Positions 35,413 through 44,463 of a stretch of 64,000 nucleotides of DNA are shown piece by piece. The DNA is from Sphingobacterium sp. HMA12 (GTDB lineage: Bacteria; Bacteroidota; Bacteroidia; Sphingobacteriales; Sphingobacteriaceae), in the NCBI RefSeq assembly GCF_002933815.1, contig NZ_BEYR01000004.1, forward strand, positions 1 to 64,000, given 5' to 3'. Made by a program: the position numbers and the translations under genes. The notes beneath the pieces were generated by a model. It ran no database searches, was not told the origin of the DNA, and saw only the letters and a program-made list of their open reading frames with translations. How positions within the stretch are numbered: position 1 is the stretch's first letter; every line of letters begins with the position of its first letter.

Positions 35413-36759
35413 ATGAAACCAATAGCGCTTACACGCAAAGAATTTATACGGAATTCTGCCCTAGCACTTGCCGGAGCAACATTGATCCCGGGCGCGCTCG
35501 TCGCCGAAAACCGTAGTGAACTTGGCCCGCAAACTTTGGCTGGAAACCAAGGCAAAAAAAGTTATATCCTAAAGAATGTTTTATTGGAAACAGGCTTTGA
35601 ATATGATGGCAATGGCAATGTTATTGCAACAAAAACCGGTCTTTTTACTGTACAGATCGAAGGCGCAAAAATCAAAAAAATTGACCCCAACAGTACCGAT
35701 GCCAATGCCATAGACGCAAAAGGCCATCTGATGCTCCCTTCGTTTAGAGATATGCACATCCACCTAGACAAAACATTTTATGGGGATAAATGGCAAGCTG
35801 TACGCCGCGGCGCCGGTGGTGTCAAAGGAATGATCGCACTAGAACAGCAGATTCTTCCGGAACTGTTAAAAAACTCAACCTATAAGGCCGAAAAGCTGAT
35901 TGAATTACTACAATCCAAAGGAACAGCTTTTGCACGTAGCCATGTCAATATCGAGCCCACATCAAAACTGGATTCCCTACATCACCTACAACTTGCACTG
36001 GAAAATAAGAAAAACAGTTTTGGAGCCGAGTTGGTTGCCTTCCCTCAGCATGGCGTATACTACACGGATTCTGTGCCCTACCTCAAAGAAGCGGCAAAAA
36101 CCAATATTGATTTTATCGGTGGCGTGGATCCCTTTACCATTGACGGTGCCATCGAGAAAACCATGGACTTCACTGTCCAACTGGCATTGGATCACAAAAA
36201 GGGAATTGACATCCATTTGCATGAATCTGGAGAATCCGGATTGAAAACGGTGGAGTATCTGATCAAAAAAGTCAATGAAAACCCTGCATTAAAAGGAAAG
36301 ACCTATCTCAGTCACTGTTTTGTTTTAGGAAAGCTCGAGAAGGCCAAACAACAGGAGATCGCGGAGAAGCTCGGTGCTGCGCAGATCGGCATTGTCTCTA
36401 CCATCCCTTTTGCCGGCTTGATTATGCCTATCCCAACACTGCTGGAAAATAAGGTCACCGTGATGACCGGAAACGACAGCATTGTCGATCACTGGAACAC
36501 CTTTGGGACAGGAAGTGTTCTGCAAAAGGCCAATATGGCGGCCCAGGTATATGGACAGGTTACCGAGTACGGTCTGTCACGTATGTTAAAGCTGGCAACA
36601 GCAGGCCCGATTCCATTAGATGACAAAGGGCAACAGCAATGGCCAAAGCCCGGCGACGACGCAAATATCGTACTCATAGATGCAAGCTGTTCGGCCGAAG
36701 CTATTTCGCGTATTTCACCGGTGGGCTCCCTGATCTATCAAGGAAATATTGTCTACTAG
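35413..36759 (+). CDS. Exported amidohydrolase (cytosine-deaminase-like superfamily)
   Basis: The 448-aa protein starts with a Tat-like leader (LTRKEFIRNSALALAGATLIPGA; only one clean Arg of the twin pair). Metal ligands of the amidohydrolase superfamily are visible: His115-x-His117 (MHIHLDK), His268-x-His270 (DIHLHESGES), His301 (LSHCF) and Asp355 (TGNDSIVDHW). This set, with HLDK and HxHE, resembles the cytosine deaminase / N-isopropylammelide group, which hydrolyses C-N bonds in heterocycles. Being exported is unusual for that group. The substrate is unknown. Confidence 0.85.
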   Translation: MKPIALTRKEFIRNSALALAGATLIPGALVAENRSELGPQTLAGNQGKKSYILKNVLLETGFEYDGNGNVIATKTGLFTVQIEGAKIKKIDPNSTDANAIDAKGHLMLPSFRDMHIHLDKTFYGDKWQAVRRGAGGVKGMIALEQQILPELLKNSTYKAEKLIELLQSKGTAFARSHVNIEPTSKLDSLHHLQLALENKKNSFGAELVAFPQHGVYYTDSVPYLKEAAKTNIDFIGGVDPFTIDGAIEKTMDFTVQLALDHKKGIDIHLHESGESGLKTVEYLIKKVNENPALKGKTYLSHCFVLGKLEKAKQQEIAEKLGAAQIGIVSTIPFAGLIMPIPTLLENKVTVMTGNDSIVDHWNTFGTGSVLQKANMAAQVYGQVTEYGLSRMLKLATAGPIPLDDKGQQQWPKPGDDANIVLIDASCSAEAISRISPVGSLIYQGNIVY

Positions 36760-36935
36760 GCTTCTGAAACAGGAAGTACTACTCAACAGATCTTTTTAAT
36801 ACAATGGCGGTCAATTGCTTTTTACAAGCTTTTGATTGCCCCATTGTGAATAAATGTATCACTAACCATGGCCCTGGCCTATGAAGGTACACTTCAATGG
36901 AAAAAATAACACCCTACATCATACTATAGAAAACA

Positions 36936-36969
36936 ATAAGGCCCGACCGTATTAAACGCCGGGCCTTAT
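36936..36969 (-). terminator. Terminator between convergent amidohydrolase and SusD genes
   Basis: ATAAGGCCCG (36936-36945) pairs with CGGGCCTTAT (36960-36969). T-rich sequence follows on the minus strand, so it mainly ends the locus C transcript. Confidence 0.8.
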
Positions 36970-37029
36970 CCAAATTATACGCAGTCAATTATAACTGGAT
37001 ATCGAAGATCAAGACAACTAAAAAACAAG

Positions 37030-38853
37030 CTACCAGCCTGGATTTTGTTTCAAGTTGGGATTCAACGTCACTTGATTGGTCGGTATCGGGAGAAGATAAT
37101 CTCGGTTTACTTTGAATTTAAATCCTTCCGTCCCCTTATTCAAGGTATTTTTAAAGATTTTAATATAACCGTTCGCATCAGTTTCCAATGCAGCAACACG
37201 TTCGTCAAATTTTGCTTGTCTGGAGAGATCCGGAGTAGCTTCAGGCAAGTAATTGGAAAATTTAAATCCGACCCATGACGCTTTTTTGGCACCAACCGGT
37301 ATTTTACCCACGATAAGTTCACCAGCAGCAGCCCAACGGAATATATCATCTACACGGAAACCCTCGCACGCCAATTCTACCTTGCGTTCACGACGTACAG
37401 CTTGTATAATTGGTTTTAAACTTGAGAATTCAAAATTAGGATCTTTGGCCACATTCGTGGTGAGGTCCGGCATGCCCACGCGTTTACGCAATTTATTGAT
37501 ACTCTTATCCAAATCATCTTGGCTAATAGTGCCAAGTTCAGCTTTGGCTTCAGCATAGTTCAACAAAACTTCAGCATAACGGAAATAAATTAAGGCCTGT
37601 AAGCCCTGTCCAGCAGCTCGTGCATCCGCATAGCGGAAATTATGACCTTTATAGATCTGATAACCTGTAGGACAGGATTCTTCCGAATCCCAGCCGTCAA
37701 ATGCAGGAGCCGTAAAATAAAAGATCGGATTCGCTTTGTCCCATCTATAATGTTTTTTATCATTAATTTGAATCGTTTGTCCTAGTCTAGGATCACGATT
37801 TTCAACAATTTTAAGTAAAGAGGCGTCATCGTAACCTGCTGCGACAGGTGTTCCGTCGGCTTTAAGGTAAGAGTCAATTAAGTTTTTTGTTGCTCCCCTT
37901 CCGGCTCCATTTGAAGAGTAACGATCCCAGATACTGTTGATTGCGCCTGCCTCATACTTCCGCCAGAATAACACCTCTTTACTGCTGCTATAATTCTCTT
38001 GATTAAACAGGTCCCGGTAACCATTTTCGACTCCCACATTATCCAGAGCCGGATATCCTGTTGACGCGGACAGTGCGATCAATTGACCAGATACAGCGGC
38101 TGCTTTTTCCAAAAATTGTTGGCTTTTATTTGTTGCAGCCCTAAAATCGTCAGCGGCATGGTACTTCTCCCATGTCCCTTCATAAAGCGCGATACGTGAC
38201 TGAAGGGCCATTGCGGTTTCCTTCGTAAGACGTCCGGTCCAACCACTGGCACCACCCGGCAGATAGCTGATGGCTTTGTCCAGATCCCCAAGAATATTTT
38301 CCACAATCTGGTTACGCGGGGTCCGGGCTGCCTGTAGCACTTCCGAATCCATTCCTACAGTAGTTTCTGCCCAAGGAAGGTCACCATAACGTTTTAATTT
38401 TTCAAAATAAAATCCGGCACGGAAAAAGAGGGCCTCACCGACATATTGTTTTACGGCATCAAAGGAAGTCGCTTCCTCGACCGTTTTATAATGATCCAAA
38501 AAGTAATTGATACTGCGCAGAGGTGCCCAATCATCTGTTCCCCAGCCGTCCTTATCATCTGCAATAGTTTTCTCGCCATTCATTCGCGTATTGTAGGTAT
38601 AGCGCACTTCGGTATCGCTACCATTATCCGCATCCCAACCATAGGGGCCGATCGATCCCCAGCCATCTTCTCGGGCCAATAGTTCATTTTTGTCGTATAA
38701 ACTATTTAGGTATAATTTTAGATCATTTGTTGTTTTCCAATAATTACCGTCACTGATTTTATCTAGCGGCTGCCGTTCCATAAAATCATCATTGCAGGAT
38801 ACATTCAGCGAAAGTAAAGCGAAAGCTAAGCTCACATATTTTATCGTTTTCAT
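37030..38853 (-). CDS. SusD/RagB family lipoprotein (locus C)
   Basis: Starting at ATG 38853 gives MKTIKYVSLAFALLSLNVSC, a lipobox with Cys20; a longer reading would run into the SusC stop and hide the signal. The protein is about 607 aa. SusD signs include QYVGEALFFRAGFYFEKLKRYGDLPWAET, YFRYAEVLLNYAEAKAELG and RRERKVELACEGFRVDDIFRW, with the terminal LLPIPTNQVTLNPNLKQNPGW. It lies 12 bp after the SusC gene. No enzyme gene is attached, so the ligand is not predictable. Confidence 0.94.
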   Translation of the reverse strand: MKTIKYVSLAFALLSLNVSCNDDFMERQPLDKISDGNYWKTTNDLKLYLNSLYDKNELLAREDGWGSIGPYGWDADNGSDTEVRYTYNTRMNGEKTIADDKDGWGTDDWAPLRSINYFLDHYKTVEEATSFDAVKQYVGEALFFRAGFYFEKLKRYGDLPWAETTVGMDSEVLQAARTPRNQIVENILGDLDKAISYLPGGASGWTGRLTKETAMALQSRIALYEGTWEKYHAADDFRAATNKSQQFLEKAAAVSGQLIALSASTGYPALDNVGVENGYRDLFNQENYSSSKEVLFWRKYEAGAINSIWDRYSSNGAGRGATKNLIDSYLKADGTPVAAGYDDASLLKIVENRDPRLGQTIQINDKKHYRWDKANPIFYFTAPAFDGWDSEESCPTGYQIYKGHNFRYADARAAGQGLQALIYFRYAEVLLNYAEAKAELGTISQDDLDKSINKLRKRVGMPDLTTNVAKDPNFEFSSLKPIIQAVRRERKVELACEGFRVDDIFRWAAAGELIVGKIPVGAKKASWVGFKFSNYLPEATPDLSRQAKFDERVAALETDANGYIKIFKNTLNKGTEGFKFKVNRDYLLPIPTNQVTLNPNLKQNPGW

Positions 38854-38864
38854 TTTCTTCAGTT

Positions 38865-41800
38865 TTAAAATGTAACATTCAGTCCAAAAGCCCAATTCCG
38901 TTGCAAAGGATATACTTTTGCACTTCCATTAACAATTTCGGGATCTACAATTTTGGTCAGGCTAGTAATCGTCGCCAGATTCTCTACGTTGAAAAATAAG
39001 CGCGCCCGCTTGAACTTGATCCTGTCAAGTATTTCTTTCGGCAAAGTATAGCCTAATTGTAGATTTTTCACCCGTAAGTAGGCGGCATTTTGCAGGTAAC
39101 CGCTTTGTGCCTTACGATTTCTGTCGCTGTTGAAGTAAGCTCTTGGATAATACCCATTTGGATTTTCGGCTGTCCAGCGATCGGTATGTACCGTAAAATA
39201 AGAAGACTGCCATTCTCCGTCCGTAAAACCCCAAAAATAATTTGAATTTGCATCAAACATGATATCGCGTTTACCTACCCCCTGCAAAAATACGGTGAGG
39301 TCAAATCCTTTATAGGCTGCATTCATATTCAATCCAAAAGAATAGCGTGGCGTATTATTACCGATGATTTTTCTATCCCCCGGATCGGTAATGGTATTTT
39401 CACCGATATTGATTTTACCGTCACCATTTAGATCTTTGTAGTGCACATCACCGATATTCCATGTACCACCGTGAATAAAAGATTGATCCGTTGCATCGAT
39501 TTCCGCCTGGTCCTTAAATAAACCCACAGTTTCATAGCCCCAGATCTCACCGAGCGTCATGCCGTTATACCATTGACGGTCTATCAAACCTTTCGGATTT
39601 GTGATTTTAAGCACTTTTCCCGTGTAATCACTGAATACCAGGTTAGCACCATAGGAAAATTCATTGATTTTATCCTTCCAACCCACTGTCAATTCAATAC
39701 CCTTTGTTTCTGTTTCCCCATCATTGACAAGCGGTGGACGCACGCCCAAAAGTGCTGGTAACCCTTGTGATTCCATCGCGTAATTTTTACCGTTTCGTTT
39801 ATACCAGTCAAAGCTGAAATTTAATTTATTTTTCAGTAAAGCAGCATCCACACCAAAGCCGAGTGTATTTGTCGTTACCCATGAGAGGCCATAGTTGACC
39901 AATCCGGGGCTTCCAACTGATGATCCACGACCACCATTAAAGATCCAACGGGTATCGGTAGGCAATGTCGTCGCCAAATTCGGATAGAATGGATAACGAT
40001 TATCGGTAAAAGCCTGATCACCTAAGCTTGCATAGGATCCGCGGATCTTAAATTGGTCAATCGCATTGGAAAGCGGTTGCCAAAATTCTTCCTTCGAAAG
40101 CACCCAGCCAGCAGATATACCCGGATAAAATTTAAATCGTTCGTTCTTTAAAAATCTCGATGTACCATCATACCTTCCATTCAGTTCAAGCAGATATTTT
40201 TCTTTGTAGTTGTAATTAATTCGTCCAAAGGCACCACGTATCGCCAATTGTGAGGCTTCGTCAGCCGCATTGCGATTCACGCCATACGATAGTCCGAGTG
40301 AAGGCACTTCATCCGAATACAGGTTATCATTCGATCCTCGTAGCCGCAGATTATCATAAAGTTCCTGTGTAAAACCACCCAGGACTTTAAAATAATGGCC
40401 ACCCAATGTCTTTTCATAAGATGTAAAAGCATTGATGGTATAGTGCTGATTTTTGTAGGTATTGCGTTCGAAATAATTTGGCGAAGTTCCTCCACGCGGG
40501 TCTTTTGCGCCACTTGGTTTGACAATATAAAATGTTTTGCGGTGATTGCTATTATCGATATAAGTACCGTCATAGGTGTAATTCGCTGTAAAATCCCAGC
40601 CTGGAGCCAGATGTGCCAAAAATTCTCCTGTCAGGATCGCATTGTCAGTCGTCGCTTTTGCACGTCCACCATCCGTAAATATGCCAATACCGCTCCCTTC
40701 CGACCAATTGCCGTCCGGATTTTTCATCGGTACCGTTGGATAAGTACGGCCAATTTGATGAAAGTAGTCATAAGAATAACTATTTCCGCCACTGATTCCG
40801 CTATAAATTGCGGGGTTATCCGTCTGTGCCCGGGATACTGCACTCCGGAAATTAAAGGTAAGCCAAGAGGTAATATTAGATGATATATTAGCCCTAACAT
40901 TATAACGTTTATATTGATCATTAGCATAGTTAAATAAACCATCCTGTTGATTATATCCCATACCGACATAATAGTTGGAATTTTCACCCCCTCCGGATAC
41001 ACCCACATTATGCTGTTGACTAAAGCTTGCCTTTTTGAAATAAATGTCAAACCAGTCGTTATTCGCATTTGCCGCGTTCCAGCCGAGCCAGCTATCCGCG
41101 CTTGGATTTTTCATGGTTTCATCCTTAATAATCCCAGCCTGGTAATCTTTGATCCGCTTGATAACCTCGTCGTCAAAAAGTTTGGCCGTATAATTCGAAT
41201 TTGCACCGACTTCATTAAAAGCATTGGCAAAGTCCAACGAGTTCACCATCGTCGGCAAGTTAATTGGTTGGGCAAATCCAAAGTTGTTATTATACGTAAT
41301 AACAGGTTTACCCGCTTTCCCTTTTTTCGTCGTAATGATAATTACTCCATATGGAGCGCTTGATCCATAAATTGCTGCAGCAGCGGCATCTTTGATAACA
41401 GATACATTCTCCACATCGTTCATATTGATACTACTCAGGTCTCCCCCCTGCACTCCATCAATCACGACCAATGGTCCCGCCGACCTATTCACTTTGTTAC
41501 CATCGGCATCTATTGCAATGCCCGTATACCCCCGGACGTTGATTTCCTGTTTTGTCCCCGGTGCACCATTTGGCGTCGAAATATTTAAGTTTGCTACTGT
41601 TCCTTGTAGCGCTTGTGTAATGGTAGGTACAGAACGATTTTCAAGGCGCTCCCCACCAATTGAAGCAACAGCTCCCGTTAGGTTTGTCTTCTTTTGTGTG
41701 CCATAACCGACAACGATTACTTCCTCCAGGTCATTCACGTTACTTTCCAGACGTACTTGCAGTTCGCCACTAACAGGAGCCGAAATTTCCTGTGCTTTAT

Positions 41801-42149
41801 AGCCTACGGCACTGATATTCAGTATAGCATTTGTCCCAGAAGTAATTCGAAATCGTCCATCTTTATCCGTGGAGGTTGTAGCGGTGCCCCCCTTGATTTT
41901 GATGGTTACACCAGCGATAGGTTGCCCTTGCTGATCGACAACACGGCCAGACAGCTCGCGTTGCAGCGTTGTTAGGTTTGTTTCTTCAGTAGGGATTCCC
42001 TTTGACACAAATCGCTCAGGAATTCCAGCTCGTAAATCATTTGCCTGCACACCATTGGCAAGCAAAAATAATACGACCCCCAGTGAGAATCTTTTTTTCT
42101 GGTACAGATACTGAAATCCATAAGCAGAAGTATTAAAAATTGGTTTCAT
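38865..42149 (-). CDS. SusC/RagA TonB-linked outer-membrane transporter (locus C)
   Basis: The 1094-aa protein has a long N-terminus (about 35 residues of signal and membrane-like sequence, then about 30 residues of linker) before the carboxypeptidase-regulatory-like domain (about 67-140). The TonB-box-like EEVIVVGYGTQKK follows, then a SusC plug (GAVASIGGERLENRSVPTITQALQG, VSVIKDAAAAAIYGSSAPYGVIIITTKKG) and the barrel ending FGLNVTF. It forms a two-gene operon with the SusD partner. A 517-bp regulatory region lies upstream. Confidence 0.95.
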   Translation of the reverse strand: MKPIFNTSAYGFQYLYQKKRFSLGVVLFLLANGVQANDLRAGIPERFVSKGIPTEETNLTTLQRELSGRVVDQQGQPIAGVTIKIKGGTATTSTDKDGRFRITSGTNAILNISAVGYKAQEISAPVSGELQVRLESNVNDLEEVIVVGYGTQKKTNLTGAVASIGGERLENRSVPTITQALQGTVANLNISTPNGAPGTKQEINVRGYTGIAIDADGNKVNRSAGPLVVIDGVQGGDLSSINMNDVENVSVIKDAAAAAIYGSSAPYGVIIITTKKGKAGKPVITYNNNFGFAQPINLPTMVNSLDFANAFNEVGANSNYTAKLFDDEVIKRIKDYQAGIIKDETMKNPSADSWLGWNAANANNDWFDIYFKKASFSQQHNVGVSGGGENSNYYVGMGYNQQDGLFNYANDQYKRYNVRANISSNITSWLTFNFRSAVSRAQTDNPAIYSGISGGNSYSYDYFHQIGRTYPTVPMKNPDGNWSEGSGIGIFTDGGRAKATTDNAILTGEFLAHLAPGWDFTANYTYDGTYIDNSNHRKTFYIVKPSGAKDPRGGTSPNYFERNTYKNQHYTINAFTSYEKTLGGHYFKVLGGFTQELYDNLRLRGSNDNLYSDEVPSLGLSYGVNRNAADEASQLAIRGAFGRINYNYKEKYLLELNGRYDGTSRFLKNERFKFYPGISAGWVLSKEEFWQPLSNAIDQFKIRGSYASLGDQAFTDNRYPFYPNLATTLPTDTRWIFNGGRGSSVGSPGLVNYGLSWVTTNTLGFGVDAALLKNKLNFSFDWYKRNGKNYAMESQGLPALLGVRPPLVNDGETETKGIELTVGWKDKINEFSYGANLVFSDYTGKVLKITNPKGLIDRQWYNGMTLGEIWGYETVGLFKDQAEIDATDQSFIHGGTWNIGDVHYKDLNGDGKINIGENTITDPGDRKIIGNNTPRYSFGLNMNAAYKGFDLTVFLQGVGKRDIMFDANSNYFWGFTDGEWQSSYFTVHTDRWTAENPNGYYPRAYFNSDRNRKAQSGYLQNAAYLRVKNLQLGYTLPKEILDRIKFKRARLFFNVENLATITSLTKIVDPEIVNGSAKVYPLQRNWAFGLNVTF

Positions 42150-42666
42150 AGTAAAACTTGGTTTTTGACAAGTGGTTATTAATTTCTACTGTTTAGTTTG
42201 TCAAAATAGGTCCAAGAATACGTTACTTTTTAACGGCATGCGGCTAGGTGATGATAGCAAAATGCCCGATATACTTACCTCCTTTTCTTATGTTTTCAGT
42301 TTTGTTAAAATCAGTTATACAGATCGGAATTAAATTCAGTCCGCTTTTTATAGTTAGCCAGCTTTTACAACTTTACTCCAAAGTTTAATAGCGCTTGCGC
42401 TAAATCGTATGAGAAGTCCTTCTTAGGCGTATAATTGTTTGTTTGAAGCCAAACTACTAAAATTAAACACGAAATCAACTGCCTATCAAAAAAAAACGAA
42501 ATACTCTGATATAAAAAACAGATTTACAGGAAGATAATTTCCATCACACTTAAGCATACTGTAAAGAAGGATTACATAACATTTCAGATAAAGCTAGCAT
42601 GCGATGAATTTCCGAAAAAAACGATCGCGCTTATTCGACAACGTAGCCGCTATCAAATCTGTGTCA
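42150..42666. promoter_or_regulatory. Regulatory region upstream of locus C
   Basis: A gene-free, AT-rich stretch of 517 bp. It carries a 14-bp palindrome TAGCGC-TT-GCGCTA (42389-42402), 240 bp before the SusC start. I see no perfect TAnnTTTG element; TATTCTTG on the minus strand near 42210-42220 is a weak match. The rest shows nothing I can name. Confidence 0.4.
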
Positions 42667-43701
42667 CTATCGCTTAAAGAACCTCATGAGCCGAGGCTCT
42701 ACCCAATCGCTCAGGATATAGGCAACCCCTAGCATGAGGAGCGTAACGGCAGAAACAAGCACATATTTATTTACGTAGCCGTGAAGCTGATTGAAAATAA
42801 TAAAACCAATATGCTGATGGATAAGATACAAGGGATAGGTCAGCATCCCAATTTTGACAAATTTAGGCGAATTGAGGCATTGTAGTTTCTTACAGGAGAC
42901 GAGTAACATCGCCATATAAAATATAAGGATGGTCGAGGCAATTATATAGGGGGAAAAATCGCTATGAAAAGTTCTGGTCAGCCAATGAATACGGCCAATT
43001 GCGCCATCGATGGACAAGTACAGGCACCAGGGCAATGCGATAAAATGTTTTACCGCCGGTCCCTGCAAAAAAATCTGGCAAAATACGATTCCTGCAATAA
43101 AATAAGCACTCCAGTCCAGAATGAAGAAATCGTGGATGGCATCATAAATTTCAGATGGTCCGACAAACAGCCGCAAGTTTGACAACAACAGCCAGAAGTA
43201 GACGAGGTAGTCCAGGCTGACCTGCTTAAATCGGTTTACGATAAGAAATCCAGCGATTAGGAAATAAAATTTCAGTTCAACATAGAGAGACCAATATGCC
43301 CCATCGATATTTCCCTGTCCGAACAGTTCCTGAACCATGGTCAAGTTGGCAAGGAGCTGTCTGAATGTCACAAGATAGCGCGGTGCTCCAAAGAAATAAA
43401 CGACCACAAACGTGATGATCAAACAGATCCAATACATTGGATACAAGCGTTTAAAACGCGAATAGCCAAATTTGGGCAGCGAGCGATGTTTGATGGAAAA
43501 AGCGATCACAAAACCGCTGATGATAAAAAAGAGGTCAACACCCAGATACCCATATTTAAAATATTCACCGATCTCATCAAAACGCAGCAATGACATGTTG
43601 CCACCTTTATATCCCCGATATAAATAGTGATACAATACGACCGCAGATGCCGCGATAAAGCGAAACAGATCAATTTGATAGATTCTTTTGGATTCAGACA
43701 T
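42667..43701 (-). CDS. Acyltransferase family 3 membrane protein
   Basis: I choose ATG 43701 (MSESKRIYQIDLFRFIAASAVVLYH), because acyltransferase-3 proteins start just before the IDxxRxxA motif; the longer frame from 43815 adds 38 unrelated residues. The protein is 344 aa with about ten membrane helices. Visible motifs are the catalytic-type His in VVLYHYLYRG, GVDLFFIISGFVIAFS, RLYPMYW and YPLYLIHQHIGF. Members O-acylate surface polysaccharides or other cell-envelope molecules. A perfect TATATTTG -7 element (43709-43716, minus) ends 7 nt before the ATG, so the mRNA may be nearly leaderless. Confidence 0.9.
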   Translation of the reverse strand: MSESKRIYQIDLFRFIAASAVVLYHYLYRGYKGGNMSLLRFDEIGEYFKYGYLGVDLFFIISGFVIAFSIKHRSLPKFGYSRFKRLYPMYWICLIITFVVVYFFGAPRYLVTFRQLLANLTMVQELFGQGNIDGAYWSLYVELKFYFLIAGFLIVNRFKQVSLDYLVYFWLLLSNLRLFVGPSEIYDAIHDFFILDWSAYFIAGIVFCQIFLQGPAVKHFIALPWCLYLSIDGAIGRIHWLTRTFHSDFSPYIIASTILIFYMAMLLVSCKKLQCLNSPKFVKIGMLTYPLYLIHQHIGFIIFNQLHGYVNKYVLVSAVTLLMLGVAYILSDWVEPRLMRFFKR

Positions 43702-43833
43702 TTGAGCGCAAATATAGGCTGTTTCATTTATAGTTTCTGATGACGACTTAAAAACGACATTATTAATTTCTGAGCCTACGATAGTCAATATACGTTGAAA
43801 TAGCCGATGCAGCATCGAATTTATAACATCATT

Positions 43834-43880
43834 ATGTGACTATGTCACATTGCATTTCCATCACATCGTGGTTAACTTTA
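43834..43880 (+). promoter_or_regulatory. Promoter of the pilin-like operon with CRP-like palindrome
   Basis: A promoter is visible: TTG (43850-43852), 20 nt, then TAACTTTA (43873-43880), 32 bp before the ATG. A perfect palindrome ATGTGAC-TAT-GTCACAT (43834-43850) abuts the -33 box, about 44 bp upstream of the expected start, where class II CRP/FNR activators bind. The half-sites TGTGA/TCACA match CRP but are separated by 5, not 6, nt. A further TCACAT lies at 43861-43866. Confidence 0.6.
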
Positions 43881-43912
43881 CTTACGTTAAACATCCGTAA
43901 AACGAGGAAATT

Positions 43913-44440
43913 ATGAAAAAGAACCTATTAATAGTCTTTATTGCCGTCGCTGCCATATGCTTCGGTCATCAAGCAAAAGCACAAGGAAAACCTACCGCAA
44001 CTTCGGGCCCAGTGACCGTCAACATCAATCTGACCGATGCAATTTCCATTACTTTGGGCGCAGACCCAACCGTTAATTTTAATTACACGACGGCTGCCGA
44101 CTATGCCGCGTCAAAAACGGTGGAGAAAGCAAGTCACTTTACGGTGGTCAGCAATAAACCTTATGACCTTACGGTAGCCGCAACAGGGGCATTTACGCCA
44201 GCCGGTGGACCCGCACTAAATATTGTTACAGTTACTGTACCTGCTGCAACGGCCAATGGCGGAACTCCGGTTGCCAATGTCCCCCTTAGTACCACCGCCG
44301 CCGCCTTGGTTAATAACTCTACGGCATCCACAGGTGCAGTTTATACAGTCGATTATACGATCTCCAATCCCGCATCGCTATTAAACCTTGCAGGATCGGC
44401 CTATAGTACAACAGTAACGTATACCGCAACACAACGCTAA
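43913..44440 (+). CDS. Pilin-like secreted subunit
   Basis: The 175-aa protein has a signal peptide (cleavage after QAKAQ, about 24) and no lipobox. The mature part is an all-beta domain of about 150 residues without Cys. It begins with an alternating hydrophobic stretch (GPVTVNINLTDAISITLG) such as donor-strand subunits have. A core follows (FNYTTAADYAAS...SHFTVVSNKPYDLTVAA...VPLSTTAAAL...YTVDYTISN...YSTTVTYTATQR). The same core occurs three times in the protein encoded at 45242. With a PapD-like chaperone gene next to it, a fibre subunit is the best guess; spore-coat-U or DUF4402-type folds are related alternatives. Confidence 0.65.
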   Translation: MKKNLLIVFIAVAAICFGHQAKAQGKPTATSGPVTVNINLTDAISITLGADPTVNFNYTTAADYAASKTVEKASHFTVVSNKPYDLTVAATGAFTPAGGPALNIVTVTVPAATANGGTPVANVPLSTTAAALVNNSTASTGAVYTVDYTISNPASLLNLAGSAYSTTVTYTATQR

Positions 44441-44463
44441 AAATCTGACTATACATTTTATTC

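Noticed and set aside
40395..40883. A 162-codon plus-strand frame opposite the locus C SusC gene.
   Set aside because: It lies wholly within a SusC gene with clear signatures on the other strand.
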